Origin: Chromatiales bacterium
GTDB lineage: Bacteria > Pseudomonadota > Gammaproteobacteria > Steroidobacterales > Woeseiaceae
Assembly (NCBI GenBank): GCA_024679535.1
Contig: JAIBDF010000003.1
Coordinates: 1 to 64,000 of the forward strand
DNA: 64,000 nt
Reading direction: 5' to 3'
Positions 17,918 through 27,500 of the stretch are shown here, piece after piece. Positions within the stretch are counted from its first letter, which is position 1. Each line of letters begins with the position of its first letter. Under the pieces are notes generated by a model that was given only the letters and a program-made list of their open reading frames with translations, had not been told where the DNA came from and did not search any database. The position numbers were made by a program, and so were the translations under genes.

Positions 17918-18688
17918 ATGATCAAAGCCGTTCGCATATCGGTATTGCTGTTGACGCTGTTCTTTGTTGCCGTCAGCACATGGCTGACCCAGGCGCGCAG
18001 CACGGACTGGAATAACAGTCTGTGGGTCAAGATCTACCCCATCAACGCTGACGGCAGCGCCGCATCGACCCAGCACATCGAGGACCTCGAACTGCATCAC
18101 TTCGAGGGCATCGAGAACTTCCTCGCGCGTGAAGCGGAACGTTACGGGAGTCGCTTGCAGCAGCCGGTTCGCATCGAACTCGGATTGCAGGTTAATGAGC
18201 AACCACCCGAGCTGCCCACCGAGCCGAAGCTGCTGTCGATCATGGCATGGTCGCTAAAAATGCGCTGGTGGGCCGCCACAGTAACCGACGGCCAGGACGA
18301 CATCGAACCGGACGTACGCATATTCGTGCGTTATCACCGGCCTGATTTCGGCGTCACGCTGGAGAACTCGGTCGGCCTGCAGAAAGGCATGGTCGGCATC
18401 GTCAACGGCTATGCAAGCAGAGGGCATCGCGGTACGAATAACGTCATCATTGCGCATGAATTTCTCCACACGCTGGGAGCCACGGACAAATACAGTCCGC
18501 TGAATGGCCACCCCGTGGGCCCTGACGGCATTGCCGAACCGGACCGACAGCCGCTTTATCCGCAGCGCTTTGCCGAGATCATGGGGGGCCGTATCGCACT
18601 TTCTGAGAATGATTCGGAGATTCCTTCGAGCCTCCGGTACGCAATGATTGGCGCGCTGACGGCCAGTGAAATCAACCTGATCAACTGA
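17918..18688 (+). CDS. Predicted exported zinc metalloprotease-like protein (HEFLH motif)
   Basis: Family not recognised. The 256-residue protein has an N-terminal hydrophobic segment (ISVLLLTLFFVAVSTWL, residues 7-23), likely a signal anchor, and IIAHEFLHTLGATDKY near residue 180, which fits the HExxHxxGxxD zinc-binding pattern of metzincin-type proteases. The remainder (QPVRIELGLQVNE, VRIFVRYHRPDFG) looks like a compact alpha/beta protease domain. It follows the exported amidase by 30 bases and precedes the btuD-like gene, so an operon is plausible. Substrate and partners are unknown. Confidence 0.6.
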   Translation: MIKAVRISVLLLTLFFVAVSTWLTQARSTDWNNSLWVKIYPINADGSAASTQHIEDLELHHFEGIENFLAREAERYGSRLQQPVRIELGLQVNEQPPELPTEPKLLSIMAWSLKMRWWAATVTDGQDDIEPDVRIFVRYHRPDFGVTLENSVGLQKGMVGIVNGYASRGHRGTNNVIIAHEFLHTLGATDKYSPLNGHPVGPDGIAEPDRQPLYPQRFAEIMGGRIALSENDSEIPSSLRYAMIGALTASEINLIN

Positions 18689-18729
18689 CGCCGCTGTTTC
18701 TGCACGTCGTGCTGAGCTACGCTCTTCCC

Positions 18730-19527
18730 ATGAGCGCCATTGCACCTACTCTTTTCGCCTGCCGGGATATCCGTGTCGATGTATCCGGGCGTACGCTCGT
18801 CGAAGCGCTCGAGTTCGAAGTTGGCCGGGGCGAACTGCTGGCCGTACTGGGTCAGAACGGGTCAGGCAAATCACTGACACTGCACACGCTGGCCGGCTTG
18901 CGCCCTGCCGCCAACGGCCAGGTGCTCCTGAGCGGCGCAGACATGTCGACCACCGGGCGCCAGGATATTGCGCGCCAGCTTGCGCTGTTACCACAGCACG
19001 TCGATGACATCTTTCCGGCCACCGTTCTTGATACCGCAATGATCGGTCGCCATCCGCATATAGGGCGCTTTCAATGGGAGTCCAGCGAAGATGTCGACAT
19101 CGGGCACGCCGCACTGACAGCGGTCGACCTCGGCGAGTTGGCGCGTCGCGATGTGCTGACACTCTCGGGAGGCGAACGACGCAGGCTCGCGATTGCACAG
19201 GTCCTCACCCAGCAACCCGATATTTACCTGCTTGACGAACCCACCAACCATCTGGATCCGCAACACCAGCTCGATGCTCTGCGCCTGTTTCGCGAGCGAG
19301 CCAATGACGGAGCTGCCGTCATTGCCAGTCTGCACGATGTCAATCTCGCCGTTCGCTATGCGGACCGCTGCCTGCTGCTGTACGGGGACGGACGGTGGGA
19401 CATTGGCGCGACCGACGACGTGCTCGACGAGCAACGGCTCACCGAACTCTACGCAACACCGATGGAATCCATAGCCTGGCGCTCCACGCGCCTCTTCGTT
19501 GCAACCGGGTCGGCTCAGGCAACGTAA
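18730..19527 (+). CDS. btuD: ABC transporter ATP-binding protein, cobalamin/iron-chelate type
   Basis: A 265-residue ATPase with Walker A GQNGSGKS, signature LSGGERRRLAIAQ, Walker B IYLLDEPTNHLD and switch His in ASLHDVNLAV. It resembles BtuD/FepC-type subunits that power FecCD permeases, and is the likely partner of the permease at 6850-7839 and the binding protein at 20953-21810. The ATG at 18730 is chosen over the upstream start in the track. Assignment to B12 rather than iron rests on the nearby adenosyltransferase. The 3' end overlaps the convergent hisN-like gene by 13 bases. Confidence 0.82.
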   Translation: MSAIAPTLFACRDIRVDVSGRTLVEALEFEVGRGELLAVLGQNGSGKSLTLHTLAGLRPAANGQVLLSGADMSTTGRQDIARQLALLPQHVDDIFPATVLDTAMIGRHPHIGRFQWESSEDVDIGHAALTAVDLGELARRDVLTLSGGERRRLAIAQVLTQQPDIYLLDEPTNHLDPQHQLDALRLFRERANDGAAVIASLHDVNLAVRYADRCLLLYGDGRWDIGATDDVLDEQRLTELYATPMESIAWRSTRLFVATGSAQAT

Positions 19528-20309
19528 CCGCGCAGCAGTTCAAGATACTTTGCGTGCAGCGAAGGATTGGCCGCCAATACGGAACGTATTTCGAGGTTCG
19601 GTTTCTCACCATTCAGGTTCGTAAACACGCCACCAGCCTCGGTCACAATGATCGACAGCGCTGCAATATCGAGAATATTCACATCCGACTCGATGACGGC
19701 TTCGATCTTGCCCGACGCCAGCAGATGATAATGATAGAAATCGCCATAGCCGCGAATGCGATCGGCGCGCTCAACGACGTTGCCCAGCGATGCCCAGCCT
19801 TCGCTGCCAGCCAGCGACTTCAGATTGCCAACCGACACCGCTGCCCGGTCCGGGTTATCGATCCTGCTCACCTTAAGCAGTGAACCATTAAGCCAGGCGC
19901 CCTGGCCTTTTTCAGCCCACGCTAGCTCGTTCATCATCGTGCCACTGGACACGCCAAGGATTATCTCCCCGTGGTGCATAAGCGCAATCTGGGTGGAAAA
20001 GAACGGGTACTGCCGAACAAATCCCTTGGTGCCATCGATCGGATCAACGAGCCACAGGTACTCGGCGTCTTCCTGCGTTCGGCCCGTTTCTTCACCGTAG
20101 AACCCGTGGTCCGGAAAAGCGTCGAGAATATGCTCACGAATAGCCTGCTCACACTCCACATCGGCCTGCGTTACCGGCGTCCTGTCTGCCTTGGTCGTGA
20201 CTATGAAGTTACCGGCATAGTAAGAACGGCTGATATCCGCCGCCTTCGATGCCGCTGCGAGGGCGACCCTGAGATAGGCTGACGCCGAATTTTCATCGAA
20301 AGTTGTCAC
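19515..20309 (-). CDS. hisN: Inositol-monophosphatase family phosphatase, probably histidinol-phosphatase
   Basis: A 264-residue lithium-sensitive phosphatase-fold protein with the metal-site motifs GEETGRT, WLVDPIDGTKGFVRQYPFFSTQIAL and, near the C-terminus, NILDIAALSIIVTEAGG. The DGTKGFVR form is typical of HisN-type histidinol-phosphatases and of CysQ-like enzymes, so the substrate is histidinol phosphate or a related phosphate ester. The GTG at 20309 is preferred over the TTG at 20345, but neither has a clear ribosome site. It is a lone gene, convergent with btuD and divergent from the adenosyltransferase. Confidence 0.8.
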   Translation of the reverse strand: MTTFDENSASAYLRVALAAASKAADISRSYYAGNFIVTTKADRTPVTQADVECEQAIREHILDAFPDHGFYGEETGRTQEDAEYLWLVDPIDGTKGFVRQYPFFSTQIALMHHGEIILGVSSGTMMNELAWAEKGQGAWLNGSLLKVSRIDNPDRAAVSVGNLKSLAGSEGWASLGNVVERADRIRGYGDFYHYHLLASGKIEAVIESDVNILDIAALSIIVTEAGGVFTNLNGEKPNLEIRSVLAANPSLHAKYLELLRGYVA

Positions 20310-20389
20310 GGGCGAAACTATGGCGGCTACTGCGCACGGACACAAGCACCAATCTTGACAGTGTTGCTGCTGCTACCTATGGTCGCGCC

Positions 20390-20938
20390 ATGGGAAATCG
20401 ACTCAGCAAGATCTACACACGCACCGGTGACGATGGTACGACCGGCCTCGGCGACGGCAGCCGTACTCCGAAGGACAGCGCGCGGGTGGAAGCCTATGGC
20501 ACGGTCGACGAAGCCAACAGCGCCATTGGCATGGTACTGGTCCACGACGCGGTGCCGGACAACGTGCGCAGCTGCCTGACAGATGCGCAGCACGATTTGT
20601 TCGAACTTGGGGGCGAGCTCTGCATACCTGGCCATAGCGCCGTAACCCAGGCGTTTATCGATCGCCTGGAAGGCGACCTCGACAAGCTCAACGAAGACCT
20701 GCCACGACTCCAGGAGTTTATCCTGCCAGGCGGGGGACCGGCCGCCGCTGCGTGCCATCTTGCGCGCACCATCACGCGCCGAGCGGAACGCCGCGTTTTT
20801 ACGCTGTCCCGGACCGAGGATGTTCGAGCGGAAGCCATCAAGTACCTTAACCGCCTTTCCGACCTGCTGTTCGTTATCGCTCGCGTCCTGGCGCGCGCCG
20901 AGAATGGACAGGAAGTCCTCTGGAATCGCGACCGGTAG
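20390..20938 (+). CDS. ATP:cob(I)alamin adenosyltransferase, PduO type
   Basis: A 182-residue protein with the PduO/MMAB signature KIYTRTGDDGTTGLGDGSR at the N-terminus and RAERRVFTLSR...YLNRLSDLLFVIAR in the C-terminal helices. It transfers the adenosyl group from ATP to cob(I)alamin to make coenzyme B12. The ATG at 20390 starts just before the signature. Together with the btuC-, btuD- and btuF-like genes it suggests import and activation of external cobalamin; no de novo corrin genes are visible. It is convergent with btuF, 14 bases away. Confidence 0.92.
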   Translation: MGNRLSKIYTRTGDDGTTGLGDGSRTPKDSARVEAYGTVDEANSAIGMVLVHDAVPDNVRSCLTDAQHDLFELGGELCIPGHSAVTQAFIDRLEGDLDKLNEDLPRLQEFILPGGGPAAAACHLARTITRRAERRVFTLSRTEDVRAEAIKYLNRLSDLLFVIARVLARAENGQEVLWNRDR

Positions 20939-20952
20939 AGCCTGTCGCGCGG

Positions 20953-21810
20953 TCATTGATGCGACGCGCGATTCGCCCGCGACTGGTCGAGCGCAATACA
21001 GGTCGAACGCGCGGCCATCGCCAGACGCGGCGTACCACGACCGATTGTCTCTGGCAGCAGGTAGTAATTACTGTAGCGCTCCGCTGCAAGATCCGGCCAC
21101 CGCGCCCATTCAGCGAAGGCCTCGTCACCGGCATTGGCAGCGGCCAGCATCACCTCCGGAGCACGATCCAGGACCGCCTCGACCGACACCGAGGGCGCGA
21201 ACTCCTCGAGATCATCAAAGATATTCCGCCCGCCGCACAACGTAATGATTTCGCTGATGAAATGTTCATGGTTGACCGTATACAACGGCCGCGCGGAAAT
21301 CTGGAAGAAAACGTCAATGGGGTCAGCGTCGGCGTAACTGGCCTGCAGGGCCTCCAGCTCACCTGTGAACTGGCTCGCAACGGCATCCGCGGACTCCGGC
21401 CGACCGGTCAACTCACCGACGCGGATCACGGCTTTCGCGACGTCATCGAGATTGCGCGAGCGAATCGCAGCAACCCTGTAACCACGCTGTCGCAGATCGT
21501 CAACCGTATGCGCCGGCATGCCGCTCTCCCAGACGAGCAGCAGGTCAGGCTGCAGCAGTGACAGCTGTTCCTGGTCGATCGAGAATGCGTCGCCAATTTC
21601 AGGAAGCTCGAGAACCGCGCGTGGATAATCCGACCACGCGCTGACGCCGACAAGCTGTTCGCCTGCGCCAACCGCAAACATGATTTCTGCGAGATGCGGG
21701 GAGAATGTGACGACGCGCAGCGCCGCGCCAGTGTCAGTCGAGTCCGGTGCGGGTTTGGAGCAGGCACACAACGCGGCGCAAAGGCACGCGAGTGTGAACG
21801 TACGAATCAC
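20953..21810 (-). CDS. btuF: Cobalamin-binding periplasmic lipoprotein, BtuF-like
   Basis: A 285-residue lipoprotein (signal ending in LCAC) with the type III periplasmic-binding fold: RVVTFSPHLAEIMFAVGAGEQLVGVSAWSDYP and LPEIGDAFSIDQEQLSLLQPDLLLVW are characteristic of BtuF and related B12/iron-chelate receptors. It should deliver cobalamin to the permease/ATPase encoded at 6850 and 18730. Its start overlaps the ampE stop by four bases, so it is the last gene of an ampD-ampE-btuF operon, an unusual association. Confidence 0.85.
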   Translation of the reverse strand: MIRTFTLACLCAALCACSKPAPDSTDTGAALRVVTFSPHLAEIMFAVGAGEQLVGVSAWSDYPRAVLELPEIGDAFSIDQEQLSLLQPDLLLVWESGMPAHTVDDLRQRGYRVAAIRSRNLDDVAKAVIRVGELTGRPESADAVASQFTGELEALQASYADADPIDVFFQISARPLYTVNHEHFISEIITLCGGRNIFDDLEEFAPSVSVEAVLDRAPEVMLAAANAGDEAFAEWARWPDLAAERYSNYYLLPETIGRGTPRLAMAARSTCIALDQSRANRASHQ

Positions 21811-22718
21811 TGCGTGAAGCCGTACAACGTCATCGCAGCGATAATCACAGCCCAGATCAGGAGCAGCTTGAACACCAGGTGATTGGCGGCTTGCGCGCCA
21901 CGAATTGCGCGCTCCGCAGGGGTCTCATCAGGCCGGCTCTGCAACGCCAACGCCGCAATCCCGACCCGTGCCAGCAGGTTTTCACTGCGCTCCGATGTGG
22001 TCGTGTCCTTTTCTTCAGTTGGCGCACGCAGTGCAGCCAGCGCGTCATCCATATGTCCTGCTGCGGCATAGCCGACCGCGGTCAAGCGCGCAGGAATCCA
22101 GGCCAGCCAGCCATGCAGCATCTCTGCCGCATCAAGAACACGAGCAGAATTACCGTCAGTCTGTTCGTCCCGCGCGGCACTAAATACGGCCCGGCGGCGG
22201 ATCAGGTCGGTAACGCGATAGGCCCACGCGGCCAGTGGACCAAGGATGACGAACCAGAAAACGACGGCAAACAGACGATTGTTTGCCTGCACGCATACGG
22301 CCGCCTCGACACAGCTCGTGCGCTCGTCCTCTTCGACGGGCACAGCGCCTTCTACGATAGCCTTCGCGGCGTTATTAACCTGCTCTTCTTCTCCCAACTC
22401 AAGCGCCCGGCAATACTCACCAACCTCCTCACCAATATCCTGCGGGCCCAGCGAGAAAAACAGAACGACGATCGCGAGAAACAGGTAGGTGAAGCCGGCC
22501 AGTGTGCTGCCGAGGAACCAGATCACGCCGAACACGGGCAGCACGAGAATAACCGCCAGCAGGACGACGGGAATAATAGCGGGCCAGGTAGGAAGTCGAT
22601 TTGCCTGGTTGAAGCCGTAATCGATCAGCCGATCCATCCAGCGCATGCGGCGCCAGTGGAAGAGTTGCGTTGCAAGCCGCTCGATTACGAGTCCAATGAG
22701 AAGTGCGATCAGGTTCAT
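21807..22718 (-). CDS. ampE: AmpE-like inner-membrane protein
   Basis: A 303-residue membrane protein of the AmpE/CobD-like family with four or five hydrophobic helices (IIPVVLLAVILVLPVFGVIWFL, LFLAIVVLFFSLG, FAVVFWFVILGPLAAWAYRV, and a C-terminal helix). It follows ampD by six bases, the classic ampDE arrangement linked to peptidoglycan recycling and beta-lactamase control. AmpE is a proposed signalling or transport partner of AmpD, with no settled biochemical activity. The conserved NRLFAVVFWF-GPLAAWAYR segment supports the call. Confidence 0.85.
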   Translation of the reverse strand: MNLIALLIGLVIERLATQLFHWRRMRWMDRLIDYGFNQANRLPTWPAIIPVVLLAVILVLPVFGVIWFLGSTLAGFTYLFLAIVVLFFSLGPQDIGEEVGEYCRALELGEEEQVNNAAKAIVEGAVPVEEDERTSCVEAAVCVQANNRLFAVVFWFVILGPLAAWAYRVTDLIRRRAVFSAARDEQTDGNSARVLDAAEMLHGWLAWIPARLTAVGYAAAGHMDDALAALRAPTEEKDTTTSERSENLLARVGIAALALQSRPDETPAERAIRGAQAANHLVFKLLLIWAVIIAAMTLYGFTQ

Positions 22719-22724
22719 AGTGCG

Positions 22725-23303
22725 TCAGTCCGTCGGGTTGAAGCCATCATACAATCTGAACCAATCGAAAGCAGGGCCGGGATCACTTTTTCGACCTGGA
22801 GCGACATCGCAATGCCCCGCGACTTCGCGTGGCGAAATGTCCGGATAGGCCACACACAAGGCTGTTATTACGCCCTGTAGAACCGGGTACTGGCGATCGT
22901 CGTACGGGGTCTCGTCTTCACCTTCGAGTTCGATGCCGATCGAAAAATCATTACAACGGTGTTGTCCGCGAAAACAGGACTCACCCGCATGCCATGCGCG
23001 CTGCGTAAACGGCACGAACTGCAGCACACTCCCGTCACGGCGGATCAGCAGGTGTGCCGACACCTCGAGGCCCCGGATTTCGTCGTAGTAAGGATGCGCA
23101 TCCCAATCGAGCTGGTTCGTAAACAACGCCTCGATCTCGGGTCCGCCGAATTCCCCTGGCGGCAGGCTGATGCCGTGAACGACGATCATTGACGGCCTGG
23201 CTCCATCAGGTCGCGCATCGAAGTTGGGGCTGTCGCAGCGTACCGCCTGCTCCAGCAGGCCGGTGGCTTTGTCTACAGTGAAAAGGCATGATTTCGAAAC
23301 CAT
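22725..23303 (-). CDS. ampD: 1,6-anhydro-N-acetylmuramyl-L-alanine amidase AmpD
   Basis: The 192-residue zinc amidase has SMIVVHGISLPPGEFGGPEIEALF, RAWHAGESCFRG..CNDFSIGIELEG and the C-terminal GHCDVAPGRKSDPGPAFDW, together supplying the His/His/Asp zinc ligands of AmpD. It cleaves the lactyl bond of recycled anhydromuropeptides in the cytoplasm. The start is uncertain: the ATG at 23303 overlaps the divergent rsmE ATG by two bases, and a TTG at 23339 would overlap further. Neither has a good ribosome site. No signal peptide, as expected. Confidence 0.92.
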   Translation of the reverse strand: MVSKSCLFTVDKATGLLEQAVRCDSPNFDARPDGARPSMIVVHGISLPPGEFGGPEIEALFTNQLDWDAHPYYDEIRGLEVSAHLLIRRDGSVLQFVPFTQRAWHAGESCFRGQHRCNDFSIGIELEGEDETPYDDRQYPVLQGVITALCVAYPDISPREVAGHCDVAPGRKSDPGPAFDWFRLYDGFNPTD

Positions 23304-24036
23304 GAAGACGAGGCTATTTGTTTCCGGGCAATTGATCAACGGCGCCGAACTGCTGATCGAGGGCGATCGAGCACGCTACCTGGGTCGCGTGCTGCGGCTG
23401 CGCGTCGGGGAAGAGATCACGGTGTTCAATGGCGAGGGCCCGGAATGGGTCGCAACGATAGGCGCTTTGACCAAGAGTACGGCTGCGCTGCGCATTGGTG
23501 AGAGTCACGAAGCGGGTACGGAATCACCGCTAAAGATACACCTGGTACAGGGCATCTCGCGCGGCGAACGCATGGACTTCGTTGTACAAAAGGCGACCGA
23601 ACTCGGGGTAAAACGCATCACACCCGTACTGACCGAGTACGGCGTCGTGAAACTCGACCAGGCGCGCGGCGAAAAACGACGCGAGCACTGGGCAAGTGTT
23701 GCGACCAGCGCTTGCGAACAATCCGGGCGCACGCGCCCGCCGCTCATCGATGCGCCCATAAGGCTTAAGGACTGGTTTGGCAGCAAGCCTGACAAGGTTG
23801 ACGCTGAACTGGTTCTCACGCCGGGAGCGGCCTCCTCCTTGACAGCGATCGACACCCCCACCACCGAGGTCTGCCTGCTAATCGGACCAGAGGGGGGGTT
23901 TAGCATTACGGAACACGAGGACGCGGCCATCGCCGGGTTCGACGCTGTGTCACTGGGCCCGAGAGTTTTGCGCACGGAGACCGCCGCGGTCGCGGCGCTG
24001 TCCGTTCTGCAATCGCGCTGGGGTGATTTGAGCTGA
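23302..24036 (+). CDS. rsmE: 16S rRNA (uracil-1498-N3)-methyltransferase RsmE
   Basis: A 244-residue SPOUT-type methyltransferase. The N-terminal PUA-like part (RARYLGRVLRLRVGEEITVFNGEG) is followed by the knotted domain with LVQGISRGERMDFVVQKATELGV, LLIGPEGGFS and LGPRVLRTETAAVAALSVLQ. It methylates U1498 in the ribosomal decoding region using SAM. The ATG at 23302 starts at the canonical N-terminus MKTRLFVSG; the 26-residue extension in the ORF track is not family-like. It lies head to head with ampD. Confidence 0.94.
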   Translation: MKTRLFVSGQLINGAELLIEGDRARYLGRVLRLRVGEEITVFNGEGPEWVATIGALTKSTAALRIGESHEAGTESPLKIHLVQGISRGERMDFVVQKATELGVKRITPVLTEYGVVKLDQARGEKRREHWASVATSACEQSGRTRPPLIDAPIRLKDWFGSKPDKVDAELVLTPGAASSLTAIDTPTTEVCLLIGPEGGFSITEHEDAAIAGFDAVSLGPRVLRTETAAVAALSVLQSRWGDLS

Positions 24037-24507
24037 TCAGGCTTGCTGGGATTCTCTCGCCAGCATGGCTTCGAGCTTCTCGAGATTGGGAATCAGCGGA
24101 AACTCGTTGATCATCTTCACACGACACAGTACCGGTGCGTCCTGCGGCCAGCCTTCTGTCGTGTGCAGCTGCAAAACGTCCTTATTCACACGCACCAACT
24201 GCGGGAAGCCCTGCGTCAGTACGCCGAAATGGCCTGTCTTGAGTTGCCCCGTACTCGCGTAGAACACGACGATTCGCGTTCGGCCGGTAATGGCCGGTAC
24301 ATCCCTGCCCAAGGCGCCTTCAAACGAGATGACCGGGAGCGGCCGGCCATTCCAGGTAACGCTGCCCAGCATCCAGTCGTGTGCTCCTGCTTCCTTCTCG
24401 GGCGACGAGAAGCGTACCACTTCGGCTACGCAGGCGCGGGGCACGATCAGGCGATCCTCGGTCAGCGGGATCAGCAGGCTATAGAGTTCTTCGGCTTCGC
24501 TGCTCAC
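24037..24507 (-). CDS. chpC: CheW-like protein of the Pil-Chp system (ChpC)
   Basis: A 156-residue CheW-domain protein (WMLGSVTWNGRPLPVISFEGALG; KTGHFGVLTQGFPQLVRV). CheW domains couple a receptor to a CheA kinase. Its position directly after chpA at the end of the pil-chp operon, with a four-base overlap, identifies it as ChpC, the second coupling protein. The sequence is more divergent than PilI, in keeping with an accessory role reported for ChpC in Pseudomonas. Confidence 0.85.
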   Translation of the reverse strand: MSSEAEELYSLLIPLTEDRLIVPRACVAEVVRFSSPEKEAGAHDWMLGSVTWNGRPLPVISFEGALGRDVPAITGRTRIVVFYASTGQLKTGHFGVLTQGFPQLVRVNKDVLQLHTTEGWPQDAPVLCRVKMINEFPLIPNLEKLEAMLARESQQA

Positions 24508-27500
24508 GGCAGTTCAATCCCTCTTTCTTCCAGTTGCCGGCGTATGGCCTCGAGCAGCTGCGCATCCTGATACGGCTTACCGAGGTAGTCGTTGACGCCC
24601 AACTCGATGGCACGCGCACGGTGTTTGTCACCAACACGCGACGTAATCATGATGATCGGCACATCCGCGACGCGCGGATCGTTGCGTACGTGCGAAGCAA
24701 ATTCATAACCGTCCATGCGCGGCATCTCAATATCGAGGAGGATGACGTCCGGCTTGTGATCCTGCATTACCCTAATTGCATCGAGTCCGTCTTTCGCGGT
24801 TTCCACGCGCAGACCGCTGCGATGCAGGAAACGCTCGGTAACACGGCGTACGGTAATCGAATCATCGACAACCAGGGCGAGCGGGCGTTCATCACTTGGT
24901 GTCGGCGCCGCTTTCTTTAGCTCGACCACAGGCGCGCCGGTCCGCACCAGCGCGTGAATATCCAGAATCAGAATGATGCGGCCGTCACCGAGAATGGTGG
25001 CGCCCGAGACACCACGAATACTCGCCAGCTGCGGACCGACCGCCTTCACGACGACCTCCCGGCTTGCCAGCATCTCGTCGACAAGTAATGCAGCAGAGTA
25101 TTCGCCAGCGTGCACGAGGATAACGGGCACAGACGCCTCCTCCTCCGGCAGTTTCGCTGCCTGTCCACCAAGGTACATACCCAGATGGCGGAATTTATAG
25201 CTCTGCTCACCGTATTGGTAACTGGGTTCGCTATGGCTCAACAGGCTCTCGAGCTCAGCACGCGGAATTCGAGCGACGCCTTCTACGGTCGGCAATGGCA
25301 GCGCATAAACCTCTTCACCGGTGCGCACAATGAGCGCCTGGGTGATTGCGAGAGTAAACGGCAGCCGCACAGTAAAATTGGTGCCCTGACCGGTCACCGA
25401 AGAAATTCGCAACGAGCCACCGAGTTTCTTTACCTCATTGGCGACAACGTCCATGCCCACACCACGACCCGCCGACTGTGTCACGGAAGTCGCCGTTGAA
25501 AATCCCGGTGTCAAAACGAGGTCCATGATCTCTTCGTCGGTGACCTTGCTTTCCGGACTCAGCAAGTCCAGCTCGTAGGCCTTGCGCCGAATCGACTCAA
25601 CATCGAGACCCGCGCCATCGTCGGACACATCGATGACCATCTCGGCGCCCTCGCGATGCAAGCGGATGGTGATGCGCCCGACAGCGGGCTTGCCCGCTTT
25701 CTGGCGTGCGCTCGCATCTTCAACGCCATGCACGACGGCATTACGCAACATGTGCTCAAACGGTGGCAACATCTTGTCGAGCACCTGGCGATCGAGCTCA
25801 CCCGAGGCGCCTTCCACGGCCAGTTCAGCGCGTTTCCCAGCCTCCTGCGCGATTTGCCGCACGAGTCGGGTGAAGCGCGGGACATGCCGATCGAACGGCA
25901 CCATGCGCGTGCGCATCAAGCCATCCTGTAGTTCTGCGGTAACGCGGGACTGCTGTACGAGCAAACCCTCGGCCTCCGTAGTGACCGACTTCAACAGGTC
26001 CTTGAGACTACCGAGGTCATTGGCCGACTCCGCGAGCGCGCGTGACAACTGCTGTATATTCGAATATCGATCGAGTTCGAGCGGATCAAAGTCGCGTGCC
26101 ACCAACGTGTCCTGATGGCCATGCATGATCTGCGCTTCCGTTTCGATCTCGAGCTTGCGCAATTGTTCACGTAACCGCGCGACCGTCTGTTCGAGTTCAT
26201 CAACATGGAATTCGAACGAGCTCACCTGCTGATTCAGACGTGAGTGATAGATACTGATCTCACCCGCTGCATTGAGCAGATCTTCGAGCAGGTCCGCATC
26301 AACACGCGCGTACTCCTGGCGCTGGTCGGCGGTTCGCAGCGAACGGGCGTCGGCCGGCGCTTCCTTCTCCGCCGCAGGTTTCGCGACCGGCGGCAACGAG
26401 GCCTCGTGAATCGGCTCAGACTCAGGTTCGGGCTCGGGCTCCGGCTCCGGCTCGGGCTCGACCGGAATCGGGGCTTCTTCGGCTGGCGCCATTTTCTCGA
26501 CACTGAGCTTCGCAAGCTCATCGGCCAGCGGCGAATCGACGATCACCATGCTGACCGAATCATCCGGTTCGATTGTGAATTCTACCGGTGGCGTCTCCTC
26601 GACGCTCTTATCGTCGGGCGCCGCTTCCACATCCGCGTCGTCGGCAACCTCGAATCCGGCGTTGGCCTGCTGGATGCGCTGTACCAATTCTGCAGCGGCG
26701 CGCACCGGTTTACCCGCGATCACGAGATCTCGCATGCGGTGCAGCTCATCGACCGCCCGCTGCAACAGGTCTTCCACTGCGGGGGTGGCTTTGATACGAC
26801 CGTCATCTACCGAAATCAGAAGCGTCTCGATTTCGTGGCTCAGGTTACCCATCGAGGCGATGCCGGCCATGCGTGCGCCACCCTTCAACGTATGCAGATG
26901 GCGCTTCAGTTCGTCCATCGGCTGCGCCGATCGTTCCTTGATCCACTCCACAAGCGCCTTGTCCGCGGACTCAAGCAGCTCCGCCGATTCCTCCGTGAAG
27001 ATCGCCGCTATCTCGGCATCGTACTCGGCGTCCTCGGCGGCCTCTTCAACCAGGGGTTCCGGCGCAGGTGCCGCCGCAGCCGGCACCGATTTCTGCACGG
27101 GCGGCGCGGGTGTCGATGGAGCCTGTGCGGCAGCTGTCAGCCGCGTAATGTGCTCGATAAGCCCCGTGTAATCTGCCCGGTCACGATCGGGATTATTGAT
27201 ATCGCCAACGATGGTGTTGATCGCACGCGAAGCGGCGCGCAAAGCATCAAGCCCGGAGTTCTGGAACCCGATCTTGTGATCGTAGATGTGCCTGACGAAT
27301 CGATTCAGCGCGGCCGCCACCGCAACGCCGCGATCTACGTTCGCCATGTTCGCGCTGCCATGCAGCGTATGGCAGGCGCGATGCAATTTGTCGGTGACAT
27401 CGAAAGGCGGCTCGTGGCCCTCGCAAGCCTCAAGATAATCCGTAATGACTTTGAGGTGCCCGGCCGTCTCCTTGGAGAAGATGTCATGCAGAACCGGATC

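Noticed and set aside
21879-22880. 333-residue plus-strand ORF opposite ampE and ampD
   Set aside because: No recognisable fold, rich in Gln/Arg/His as expected for an antisense frame; ampE and ampD are clear.
26411-26463. Possible tandem DNA repeat of regulatory meaning
   Set aside because: It lies in frame inside chpA and encodes an alternating Glu-Pro linker.
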